Part shown: positions 42,061-49,626 of the stretch, piece by piece
Numbering within the stretch: position 1 is the first letter of the stretch
Layout of the letters: each line of letters opens with the position of its first letter
Source of the DNA: DASZKW01 sp035552775
Lineage (GTDB): Bacteria; Actinomycetota; Acidimicrobiia; Acidimicrobiales; Palsa-688
DNA length: 64,000 nt
Direction of reading: 5' to 3'
Assembly: GCA_035552775.1 (NCBI GenBank)
Contig: DASZKW010000043.1
Location: 1 to 64,000, forward strand
Program-made: the position numbers and the translations under genes
The notes under the pieces: generated by a model
The model's input: only the letters and a program-made list of their open reading frames with translations
What the model was told of the DNA's origin: nothing
Databases searched by the model: none

Positions 42061-42943
42061 GGGCCTAGGGGCCCTTATCCCCAACGAAGTGGTGGGCGAT
42101 CGGTCGTCGGCCCTGCTCGACATACCGGTGGCGTCGATCAGGCCCAACCCCCACCAACCCCGGGCACACTTCGACGAGGAAACTCTGGCCTCCCTGGCCG
42201 CCTCGATTCGCGAGCTCGGCGTACTCCAGCCCATCCTCGTCCGGCAGGTCGCAGACAACGACTTCGAGTTGGTCGCCGGCGAACGTAGGTGGCGCGCGGC
42301 ACGACGCGCCGGGTTGCCCACCATCCCCGCCATCGTGCGCAACGTCACCGATATCGCCAGCGTGGAGCAGGCGCTGGTGGAAAACCTGCACCGCCAAGAC
42401 CTGAATCCCCTGGAAGAGGCCGCCGCCTACCAGCAGCTCATCGAGGATTTCGGTCTCACCCACGAGCAGCTGTCGGGTCGTGTCGGCAGAAGCCGGGTCA
42501 CCATCACCAACACCCTGCGGCTGTTCCAGCTACCACCCGCCGTCCAGAAGCTGGTGGCCGACGGGCAGCTGTCCGCCGGTCACGCCCGCGCTCTACTCGG
42601 TACCCCCGACCGCTCCTACCAGGAGGCTCTCGCCCGGCGGGCCGTCGGCGAGCAGCTCTCGGTGCGCTCGGTGGAGGACTCGGTACGTGATCGCAACGAG
42701 CTGGGGGGGGCGACGGGGGGTGTCGCCAAGCGCACGGATGCGCCGCGGCCTCCGGGGATCCTGGAGCTCGAGGAGATCCTGTCGGCCCGCCTCGACACCC
42801 GGGTCAGGGTCGACCTGCGCGCCCGGCGGGGCAAGGTGGTAATCGAATTTGCCACGCTGGAGGACCTGGAAAGGATCTACCGGGCGATGACCGAACCGCT
42901 TGACGGCCATCGGGTCAGTCCGCAAGCCTCGACCCACACCTGA
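42032..42943 (+). CDS. parB: Chromosome-partitioning protein ParB (Spo0J)
   Basis: Binds parS and acts as a CTP-dependent DNA clamp. The 303-residue protein starts with the ParB leader RRSGLGKGLGALIP. The CTP-binding N-domain follows (IRPNPHQPRAHFDEE, ELGVLQPILVR, and the GERRWRAA box near residue 88). The helix-turn-helix DNA-binding domain (LSGRVGRSRVTITNTLRLFQLP, VADGQLSAGHARALLG) comes next, and a C-terminal dimer domain (GKVVIEFATLEDLERIYRAM) last. Two adjacent GTGs (42032, 42035) could start it, within the parA end. Confidence 0.96.
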   Translation: MVARRSGLGKGLGALIPNEVVGDRSSALLDIPVASIRPNPHQPRAHFDEETLASLAASIRELGVLQPILVRQVADNDFELVAGERRWRAARRAGLPTIPAIVRNVTDIASVEQALVENLHRQDLNPLEEAAAYQQLIEDFGLTHEQLSGRVGRSRVTITNTLRLFQLPPAVQKLVADGQLSAGHARALLGTPDRSYQEALARRAVGEQLSVRSVEDSVRDRNELGGATGGVAKRTDAPRPPGILELEEILSARLDTRVRVDLRARRGKVVIEFATLEDLERIYRAMTEPLDGHRVSPQASTHT

Positions 42944-42963
42944 GAGTCTCCCCTCCTTCACCT

Positions 42964-42996
42964 CGTCCACAGGCTGTGCATCAATCTGTGGACGAA
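42964..42996. terminator. Hairpin between convergent parB and cwlM genes
   Basis: A perfect 10-bp inverted repeat TCGTCCACAG / CTGTGGACGA with a loop of about 12 bases sits between the converging genes and may end either transcript. Each arm also resembles a DnaA box (TTGTCCACA) with one change. No T-run follows. Confidence 0.5.
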
Positions 42997-43038
42997 GTAT
43001 TCGGACGACTACGGGGTGGGACGCCTACGGGGGGACGC

Positions 43039-44010
43039 CTACTCGGGGAAGGGCCGCTCCACCCAGCGATCGAGGGCGGACAGGAGAGCATCGGCGATCT
43101 CAGCGGCGCGCATGACGGCGACCGACGCCGGACCGATCTCCACCAGGACCGCTGGCATCCGGGTTTCCCGCAGGATGGTGATGCGCATGCCCCGGCAACC
43201 GGTACCGGGGATACGGAGCCGTGCCGGTAGATCCTCGTGGACAAGACCGGCGAGGTGGCGCCCGGCTTCCGAACAGAAGCCGTTGTGGCCCAAGAAGTAA
43301 GCGGTGCGACATCCGTCCAGGTCCGGGTCGAGCCGCACCCCGAGGTATACGTCGACCTTGGCGGCGTTGGCCTGCGCCGCCTGGGCGGATTCGTCGAGGT
43401 CGTGCAGGCTCAGCACCTCGGCTCCTCCCCGGCGCAACGCCCGGCGGATGGCGTCGGCCAGCGCCGCCAGTCCTCCGGTCTCGCCGACCGCGATGCGCCA
43501 GCCCCGCAGGGTGCGGGGAGCGTCGCTCAGGCGTACCCGCTCCCGGATGCCCGCCACGAGCACCGTCCCGGTTATCTTCGCCGTGTAGCTACGCAACAGC
43601 TGCACGGTTCCCGGACCGCAGATCCCGTCTTCGGTCAGGCCCAGGTTGCGCTGGAACTCACAGACCGCGGCGTGCGTTTGGGGCCCGAAGATCCCGTCCA
43701 CCCGGCCGGCGTCGAAACCGAGGGCGCCCAGCTGGCGCTGCAGGGAGGCCACGTCGTCGCCCCGCAGCATCCCTCGCCGGTAGTACAAGAGCCGCTCGCC
43801 CAAGGTCCGCCCGGCCTCCACCAACGCGTTCCAGGTCTGATGGCCGCAGACGGCATCCACCCTCAGCCCGTGGCTGGCCTGGAACACACGGACAGCGGCG
43901 ACGGTGCCCGGACCGAACAAGCCCTCTGGGTCGGGCGCGGTGCTGATGCCGAGGGCCTGCAGACGCTGCTGCAGATCCGTGGCCGCCGCTCCGATGGTCC
44001 CTTCGACCAG
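43039..44010 (-). CDS. cwlM: CwlM-like peptidoglycan-binding pseudo-amidase
   Basis: In Mycobacterium CwlM is a non-hydrolytic PknB substrate that activates MurA. Here two PG_binding_1 domains (DLQQRLQALG to NALVEAG, and RGDDVASLQRQLGALGFDAG to GPGTVQLLRS) precede a degenerate Amidase_3 domain. The zinc-binding DPGHGG loop and SxHxN segment are missing; only a Glu-like end (VLVEIG) remains, so it is probably not an enzyme. The first ordinary start, TTG at 43920, cuts the first domain in half. CTG at 44010 gives a full domain. The frame stays open upstream into trxA with no ATG, GTG or TTG, so the start is uncertain. Confidence 0.82.
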   Translation of the reverse strand: MVEGTIGAAATDLQQRLQALGISTAPDPEGLFGPGTVAAVRVFQASHGLRVDAVCGHQTWNALVEAGRTLGERLLYYRRGMLRGDDVASLQRQLGALGFDAGRVDGIFGPQTHAAVCEFQRNLGLTEDGICGPGTVQLLRSYTAKITGTVLVAGIRERVRLSDAPRTLRGWRIAVGETGGLAALADAIRRALRRGGAEVLSLHDLDESAQAAQANAAKVDVYLGVRLDPDLDGCRTAYFLGHNGFCSEAGRHLAGLVHEDLPARLRIPGTGCRGMRITILRETRMPAVLVEIGPASVAVMRAAEIADALLSALDRWVERPFPE

Positions 44011-44174
44011 AGGGAGCCCGCCCTCACCCCTCGCCGCAGTGCCCCCTACGGGAGTGCTGTGCGCCGGGTGGTACCGGTCCCCGGAAACAGGGCCGCCTAC
44101 AGGAAAAGAGCCCGCTGCCGGAGCAGAGGCCTCTGCCCCTACAGGAGCGGGGCCCTCTACCGGAACGGAGCCCT

Positions 44175-44501
44175 CTACAGGAATTGATTTAGCTCCTCGA
44201 GTAGCTGACCCTTGCCCTTGGCACCGACGAGACGGAGCCGCGGCTCACCGTCCTTGAACAGGATGAGGGTAGGGATGCTCATCACGTCGAAGCGTCGAGC
44301 CAACTCGAGGTTGTCGTCCACGTTGATCTTGGCGATGCGCAACCTTCCCTCCGTGTCGGATGCGATCTCGTCGAGCACGGGAGCGATCATCTTGCATGGC
44401 CCGCACCACTCGGCCCAGAAGTCGACGAGGACAGCTCCCTCAGCCCCTTTGATCTCCTCATCGAACGTTTGATCCGTGAGCGTCAATGCGCCTTCAGCCA
44501 C
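44175..44501 (-). CDS. trxA: Thioredoxin
   Basis: Reduces protein disulfides in the cytosol with electrons from TrxB. GTG at 44501 is preferred because AGGAGG lies nine bases upstream. It gives the standard 108 residues with the active site Cys33-Gly-Pro-Cys36 in DFWAEWCGPCKMIAP, the cis-Pro in VMSIPTLILF and the final Gly-rich strand. It follows trxB on the same strand (115 bases apart), the trxB-trxA-cwlM order of actinobacteria. Confidence 0.96.
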   Translation of the reverse strand: MAEGALTLTDQTFDEEIKGAEGAVLVDFWAEWCGPCKMIAPVLDEIASDTEGRLRIAKINVDDNLELARRFDVMSIPTLILFKDGEPRLRLVGAKGKGQLLEELNQFL

Positions 44502-44616
44502 TGAACTCGACCTCCTGGAAGTATGCGGGACATCTGCCCCACGCGACTGCTGCAACGCCGGGCGGCAGGACCCACATTCCGGTCCTACCCAAGGCCGCCG
44601 TGCGACTTGTGTCCTC

Positions 44617-45618
44617 TCAGCCTGACCAATCCTCGGTCACGGCCACCTCGCCGGCGCCCGCGCCCTCCAACCACCGCTCGGCGTCGATGGCGGCCATGCA
44701 GCCCGATCCCGCAGCGGTGACGGCCTGGCGGTAGGTGTGGTCCTGCACGTCGCCGCACGCGAAGACTCCCTCGACGTTGGTGCGGGTGCCGTCGTGGGTG
44801 AGGAGATAGCCGGCGTCATCCATGTCCAGCTGACCTTGGAACAGGGCGGTGTTGGGCACGTGGCCGATGGCCACGAACACACCGGTGGCGTCCAGCGTGC
44901 TCTCCTCGCCGGTCACCACGTTTCGCAGGGCGACGCCCTCGACCATGTTGTCACCCAACACGTCGGTCACCACCGTGTCCCAGATGAAATCCACCTTGGG
45001 GTTGGCGAACGCTCGGTCCTGCATGATCTTGGACGCTCGCAACTCCTTGCGCCTGTGGATCACGGTCACCTGGTCGCCGAACTTGGCCAGGTGGTTGGCC
45101 TCCTCCAGGGCGGAGTCTCCGCCCCCCACCACGGCGATGTGGTGGCCGCGGAAGAAAAAACCGTCACACGTGGCGCACGTCGACACCCCGTGGCCGAGCA
45201 GACGCGATTCCGACTCCAACCCGAGCATGAGCGAGCGGGCGCCGGTGGACACGATGATCGAGCGAGCAGTGAACTCGATCTCCGCTCCCGTCGAAGGGTC
45301 GGTGGCCCACACCCGGCGGGGACGCCCCGAGAAGTCAACCCGAACAACTTTCGAGGTCACGAACTCGGCCCCGAAACGCTCGGCCTGGGCACGCATGGTG
45401 ATCATGAGTTCGGGCCCCATGACGGCGTCCGCGAAGCCGGGATAGTTCTCCACTTCGGTGGTGAGCATCAGTTGGCCACCGGGTTGGTCGCTCGTGGACG
45501 ACGGCTGTCCCTCGATCACCAAGGGGTGCAAGTTGGCCCGGGCCGTGTAGATGGCCGCCGTGAGACCCGCGGGGCCCGAACCGACGATGATCACGTTGCG
45601 CATCGCGCTATCCGACAT
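44617..45618 (-). CDS. trxB: Thioredoxin-disulfide reductase
   Basis: FAD- and NADPH-dependent reductase of thioredoxin. The 333-residue protein has the FAD-binding motif VIIVGSGPAGLTAAIYTARA near residue 10, the redox centre CATCDG near residue 145, the NADPH motif VVGGGDSALEEANHLAKF, and the C-terminal FAD contact GVFACGDVQDHTYRQAVTAAGSGCMAA. It is placed directly ahead of trxA. Confidence 0.97.
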   Translation of the reverse strand: MSDSAMRNVIIVGSGPAGLTAAIYTARANLHPLVIEGQPSSTSDQPGGQLMLTTEVENYPGFADAVMGPELMITMRAQAERFGAEFVTSKVVRVDFSGRPRRVWATDPSTGAEIEFTARSIIVSTGARSLMLGLESESRLLGHGVSTCATCDGFFFRGHHIAVVGGGDSALEEANHLAKFGDQVTVIHRRKELRASKIMQDRAFANPKVDFIWDTVVTDVLGDNMVEGVALRNVVTGEESTLDATGVFVAIGHVPNTALFQGQLDMDDAGYLLTHDGTRTNVEGVFACGDVQDHTYRQAVTAAGSGCMAAIDAERWLEGAGAGEVAVTEDWSG

Positions 45619-45642
45619 TTCCTACCTCGTCTCTTGGACCGC

Positions 45643-46026
45643 TCAGTCATCCCGAGCGGCCCGCTTCCGCCAGAAGAACGCCCCCGCGAGCATGAATATT
45701 GCACCTAGCACGGCATACGACGTCCACACCCGCCGGCCTTCGGGATGAAACGGCAGGTAGACGTGCAGGCGGACGACGGCTATGACCACGAGAATCAAAG
45801 CGGTGGTTCCCGCCGCCGCTGCCACCAGGCCGAACACGACGCCTCTAGCCACCTTGGTGACCGGCACCGTCGTCTTGTCCCGTACCGTCTCCACCACGAA
45901 TTCGATGTGATCCGCCACGCTGAGCGTCCAATCCGAACCGGTGGGGGCCGGCGCCGGCCGGGGGCGGTCCGCGGACACAGGCGTCGTCGTCGACCGGGTG
46001 GGATCTGACGGGGCGGTATCTGACAT
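45643..46026 (-). CDS. Small two-helix membrane protein, unknown function
   Basis: Not recognised with certainty. The 127-residue product has a Pro/Thr-rich N-terminal 30 residues, a short amphipathic segment (ADHIEFVVETVRDKTTVPVTKVARG), then two hydrophobic helices (residues about 63-88 and 100-118) and a basic end (FFWRKRAARDD). It lies 24 bases before trxB on the same strand and is probably co-transcribed with it. The pattern recalls small phage-holin-like or DUF-type envelope proteins often found near trxB in actinobacteria, but no function is assigned. Confidence 0.7.
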   Translation of the reverse strand: MSDTAPSDPTRSTTTPVSADRPRPAPAPTGSDWTLSVADHIEFVVETVRDKTTVPVTKVARGVVFGLVAAAAGTTALILVVIAVVRLHVYLPFHPEGRRVWTSYAVLGAIFMLAGAFFWRKRAARDD

Positions 46027-46130
46027 GGGCGTCTCCTACCCTGGCTCACCTGCGACGACTCTGCTCAGCCTGCAAGCACGCTGGTCACCCGATGCGACGG
46101 TGACATGACGGGTCGGTAAGGTCACCAGCC

Positions 46131-46508
46131 GTGCGGACTGTACTCGCCGTCGCGGTCGGTGCCGCCCTGGCGGCCGTCGCGGCGGTGATCCTCGGAGAGT
46201 ACAACTTCAGCGGGGCCGTGCCGTGGGTGGCCGGTGTGGCGGTACCCGCGGTCATGGGAGAGGCGGTGGTCCTGATAAACGGGCGGGGCGAACCCGAGCT
46301 GTGGCTGGCGGTGGCAGCGCTCTCCGCCGGGGGTCTGGCTTGGGGGGCGTGGCTGTCGGAGGGCAGCGGCCTGAGCCCCCTGCCCCTGGACGGCTGGGTG
46401 GCCATCGCGCTGGGAGCGCTGGTCCCCATCGTGTTCGCCCTCGGCGGCCGCCGTCAGGGGAAAAGAACACCCACCAAAGCCGACGAAGCTCACTCAGGTC
46501 ACCTGTAA
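46131..46508 (+). CDS. Four-helix membrane protein, unknown function
   Basis: Not recognised. From GTG at 46131 the 125-residue product is almost wholly hydrophobic: helices at about 3-22, 30-50, 57-75 and 88-105, with a charged tail of about 20 residues. It is divergent from the small membrane-protein gene and overlaps the 3' end of the convergent kinase gene by 15 bases. The 104-base divergent gap probably holds both promoters. Confidence 0.6.
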   Translation: MRTVLAVAVGAALAAVAAVILGEYNFSGAVPWVAGVAVPAVMGEAVVLINGRGEPELWLAVAALSAGGLAWGAWLSEGSGLSPLPLDGWVAIALGALVPIVFALGGRRQGKRTPTKADEAHSGHL

Positions 46509-48389
46509 CTCGCTGATCGACAGGGTGAGCGCCGGCCCGGTGTCAGTCATCCACAGCAGAACCCAACTCCCGGAGCGGTTCCCGAGATCGAATGTCGTCG
46601 ACCCGGCGATGTCGGTGTGCGTGGCGGTGAGTGGCCCCCAGGCGGCCAGGTCGGCGCCATCGGCGCCGGCGACGTAGGTGCTGGCCGCCCAGCCCTGGGT
46701 GGGCGAGGTCACCGACAGGCGCTGGAGGGGCTGGGTACCGACCAGGTGGATGGCGAGGCCCTCGCCGCCGTAGCCGGCGAAATCGCGGCCGTAGTAGCGC
46801 GACGTCTGCCAGGCCGTGCGGTCATTGCCGTCGTAGGTGTACTTGACGTCCTGAGGGTTGTCGGCATGTTTCTGGGGCGGCACGATCCACACCGAAACGT
46901 CACTGATCGTCACCGTGGTGCCGGACGCCCCCGCCGAGTTCGGGTGCCCCCCCCCGTGGCCGCCGACGACGAGCATGCCGGCCACCACCACCCCGGCGAT
47001 CGCCAATGCCCCAACGACGAGGCCCGGTGCCCGGCGACGCCGGCGGCGGCCCGGCGGGGGGCCGGCCCGACCGGGGGTCTCCTGGGTCGGCCGGTGCCGG
47101 CCGGGGGACTGCTGGGCGGGCCAGGCTCTACCGGTGCCCCCCTGCGGCGGGAAAGCCCCGCCGGCGCCCGCCGGAGCCGGCCAGGCCCTGCCGGCGGCTT
47201 CCTGGGCCGGGCCGACCCCCGCCCAATAGGGACCGGCGGCTGCCCTGGCACCCGTCGCCGTCTGGCGATCGGTGCGTGTGTCGGGAATGCCAGCCTCCGC
47301 CGCCTCTTCCTGCCGGCCCCGCCCAGCCACCTCGGTGTGCGACGCGTCCGATCGTCGATCCCGAGGTCCGGCCGAGTTAGCCCCCTCCGTGAGGGAACGG
47401 GCCGGGCGCTGCTGATGGCCTCTTGGTCCCGCCGGACCCTGCCCCGCCGGGCCGGCACCTCCGTCGGGACGGCGCTCACCGAGACGCCGGCGCCGGCCGG
47501 GTGCCCCGACCGGGGGAGGCGAATCGGTGGCCTGCAGGCCGACGAGCATCTGGCTCAAGGCGGTGGCCGAGGGCACCCGCCGGGCGGGGTCTGTGGCCAG
47601 CATCTCCGCCACCAGGGCGTCGAGGGGCCCCGACACGTCGGCACGAAGGCTGCGCAACCGCGGTGCGGGTCGGTCTAGGCGGGCCATGGCCATGGCCATC
47701 TCGCTTTCGCCATCGAACGGCGACCGCCCGGCCAGCATCTCGAATGTCACCACTCCGAGTGCGTACACGTCGGCGCGGGCGTCGGGCTCGATGCCCTGCA
47801 CCTGCTCGGGGCTCAGGTAGCGCGGGGTCCCCAGGACCATGCCGGTGCGGGTGAGGTCCATGCCCAGGCTCTCGGCCGCCTTGGCGATGCCAAAATCTGT
47901 GACCTTTACACCGGGCACCTCGGCGCCGTCGTCGAACAACAAGATGTTCGCCGGTTTGATATCGCGGTGAATGATCCCGGCCCGGTGGGCGTGGACCAGC
48001 GCGTCCGCGATCTGGGAGGTGATCCCGACGGCCAGCCACGGGGGGAGCATCCCCCGCGTCGCGAGATACTGCCGCAGGGTGTCGCCGCGCACCAGTTCCA
48101 TCACGATGTAGGTGGTTGGTCCGTCCACTCCGGCGTCGAAGGTGGCGACCACCCTCGGGTGGACGAGACGGGCGGCGGCGATCGCCTCACGCCGGAAGCG
48201 TTCGAGGAAGATCTCGTCGGTGGCGTATTGGCGCTGGAGGACCTTGATCGCCACCGCCCGGCTGAGGACCTGGTCGTGGGCCTCCCACACGTCGGCCATG
48301 CCCCCCCTGGCGATGGGGCGGACCAATCTGTAACGCCCACTCAGGACCTGGTCGACGGTCAGAGGCGCTGGGGCGTCAGGTCCGGGCAC
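46494..48389 (-). CDS. Receptor-type Ser/Thr kinase with discoidin-like ectodomain
   Basis: The kinase domain (residues about 15-275) is complete: Gly loop IARGGMADVWEA, Lys in VAIKVL, catalytic HRDIKPANILL, DFG in VTDFGIAKA, and SPEQVQG. A long Pro/Ala/Gly-rich linker precedes one transmembrane helix (about 475-497). The extracellular part (about 505-631) resembles an F5/8 C or discoidin sugar-binding domain (KYTYDGNDRTAWQTSRYYGRDF, GLAIHLVG, FDLGNRSGSWVLLWMTD). In M. tuberculosis a similar pseudokinase and ectodomain are fused to MurJ; here they form a separate protein with an intact active site. GTG at 48389 is chosen because longer frames run into repeat element C. Confidence 0.88.
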   Translation of the reverse strand: MPGPDAPAPLTVDQVLSGRYRLVRPIARGGMADVWEAHDQVLSRAVAIKVLQRQYATDEIFLERFRREAIAAARLVHPRVVATFDAGVDGPTTYIVMELVRGDTLRQYLATRGMLPPWLAVGITSQIADALVHAHRAGIIHRDIKPANILLFDDGAEVPGVKVTDFGIAKAAESLGMDLTRTGMVLGTPRYLSPEQVQGIEPDARADVYALGVVTFEMLAGRSPFDGESEMAMAMARLDRPAPRLRSLRADVSGPLDALVAEMLATDPARRVPSATALSQMLVGLQATDSPPPVGAPGRRRRLGERRPDGGAGPAGQGPAGPRGHQQRPARSLTEGANSAGPRDRRSDASHTEVAGRGRQEEAAEAGIPDTRTDRQTATGARAAAGPYWAGVGPAQEAAGRAWPAPAGAGGAFPPQGGTGRAWPAQQSPGRHRPTQETPGRAGPPPGRRRRRRAPGLVVGALAIAGVVVAGMLVVGGHGGGHPNSAGASGTTVTISDVSVWIVPPQKHADNPQDVKYTYDGNDRTAWQTSRYYGRDFAGYGGEGLAIHLVGTQPLQRLSVTSPTQGWAASTYVAGADGADLAAWGPLTATHTDIAGSTTFDLGNRSGSWVLLWMTDTGPALTLSISELQVT

Positions 48390-48444
48390 GACGCCGGCAA
48401 GGCTACCGGCCGAAGTTGCCGCCCTGGCATCAACACGATGTACC

Positions 48445-48540
48445 AAGGCGAGCGTTGCTACGTCGACTCCCCGAGGAACGAAGGTCCAGGGTAACCGTCC
48501 GAGTCGGCGACAGCATCGTCGACGTAGCAACGCTCGCCTT
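48445..48540. repeat. Palindromic element C (22-base inverted repeat, 96 bases)
   Basis: Arms 48445-48466 and 48519-48540 are exact 22-base reverse complements (core GGCGAGCGTTGCTACGTCG) separated by 52 bases. Its first 39 bases recur at 11409-11447 in opposite orientation. It occupies most of the 311-base gap between the kinase start and the DegV stop. The remaining bases 48541-48700 show no gene and no clear promoter. Confidence 0.92.
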
Positions 48541-48700
48541 TGTAAGTCCCGGCAAAATCGTGGCCTGTGGTAACGAATCGGAGCCCCGACTACGCCCGTC
48601 CGGCATCTTGTGTGCAGTTCCCGGGGATATAGCCAATGTTTCTGCAGTTAAGGTCAGCGCCGGCCGGCGACGGGGGAGGTTTTCGGCCCAGCGGGCTCTG

Positions 48701-49561
48701 CTAGTGGCCTGCGGGGGCAGGGCGGGCGCGGAGCATGGCCACGCCGATGGCGCCGGGACCACAGTGTGTCCCGATGACGGGGCCGATCTCGCCCACCACA
48801 ATGGGTACTGCCGGCTTGACGTCGGCAATGAGGGCGAGAAAGTCGTCGAGGTCGGGGGCGTCCGCCCCGAACGCGGCCATGCGCTCGAGCGGCCCTGCGG
48901 CGTGAACCTTGGCGGCCAGGTAACGCAGCGAACGACCCCGCGTCCGCTGCTTGGATTCCTCGGCCACCTCCCCGTCGCGCACCTCGATCACCGGTTTGAT
49001 GGCGAGCATCGATCCGATCATGGCCTGGGCGCCGCCGATGCGGCCTCCGTTGCGGAGATTCTCCAAGGTGTCGAAGGCGGCGAACACCAGCAGGCGGCTC
49101 TGGGCCCCGGCGACGGCGTCGGCCACCTCGTCGAGGCCTTTCTCCTCCTCCGCGGCCTGGGCGGCGATGAGCACCTGCAGCCCCTGTCCCAGGGTGACGT
49201 TGAGCGAGTCCACCACGAGCACCGGTAACCGTCCTTGCAGGTCCCGTGCCGCTTGCCGTGCGGCCTCGATCGTCGCCGACAGCTTCGAGGACAGGCTCAC
49301 ACACACGACTCCGTCGGCGCCCTCGCCGGCCATGCGGACGAAGGCCTCTCGGAAGTGGCCCGGCGACGGTGCCGCGGTGGCCGGCAGCCCGGCGAAGCTG
49401 CGCGCCCGGGCCCAGAAGTCCTTGGTCGGCAGTTCCTCGCGATCGACCAGTTCCTCGTCGCCGAAGCGGATCCGCAGCGGTACGAGACCTATGCCGTGCT
49501 CGGTGAGCACCTCGTCGGGAAGATCGCAAGCGCTATCGGTCACGACGCGGATACCGGGCAT
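48701..49561 (-). CDS. DegV family fatty-acid-binding protein
   Basis: DegV/FakB proteins bind a fatty acid and, in Firmicutes, present it to the kinase FakA. The 286-residue protein has the first-domain signature IRVVTDSACDLPDEVLTEHGI, the ligand Ser in VVCVSLSSKLSATIEAA, and the second domain with DTLENLRNGGRIGGAQAMIGSMLAIKPVI. Whether this actinobacterium uses a FakA partner is unknown; none is in the window. Confidence 0.93.
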   Translation of the reverse strand: MPGIRVVTDSACDLPDEVLTEHGIGLVPLRIRFGDEELVDREELPTKDFWARARSFAGLPATAAPSPGHFREAFVRMAGEGADGVVCVSLSSKLSATIEAARQAARDLQGRLPVLVVDSLNVTLGQGLQVLIAAQAAEEEKGLDEVADAVAGAQSRLLVFAAFDTLENLRNGGRIGGAQAMIGSMLAIKPVIEVRDGEVAEESKQRTRGRSLRYLAAKVHAAGPLERMAAFGADAPDLDDFLALIADVKPAVPIVVGEIGPVIGTHCGPGAIGVAMLRARPAPAGH

Positions 49562-49626
49562 GGCCCCCCTCTAGGTGACGTTGTTGTGAATGTTCGGACC
49601 ACGACGCTCCCCCGATGGTGACACGC

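Noticed and set aside
42964..42996. Origin or DnaA-regulated site between parB and cwlM
   Set aside because: Only two inverted near-matches to the DnaA box, which are the two arms of one hairpin between convergent genes; a terminator is simpler.
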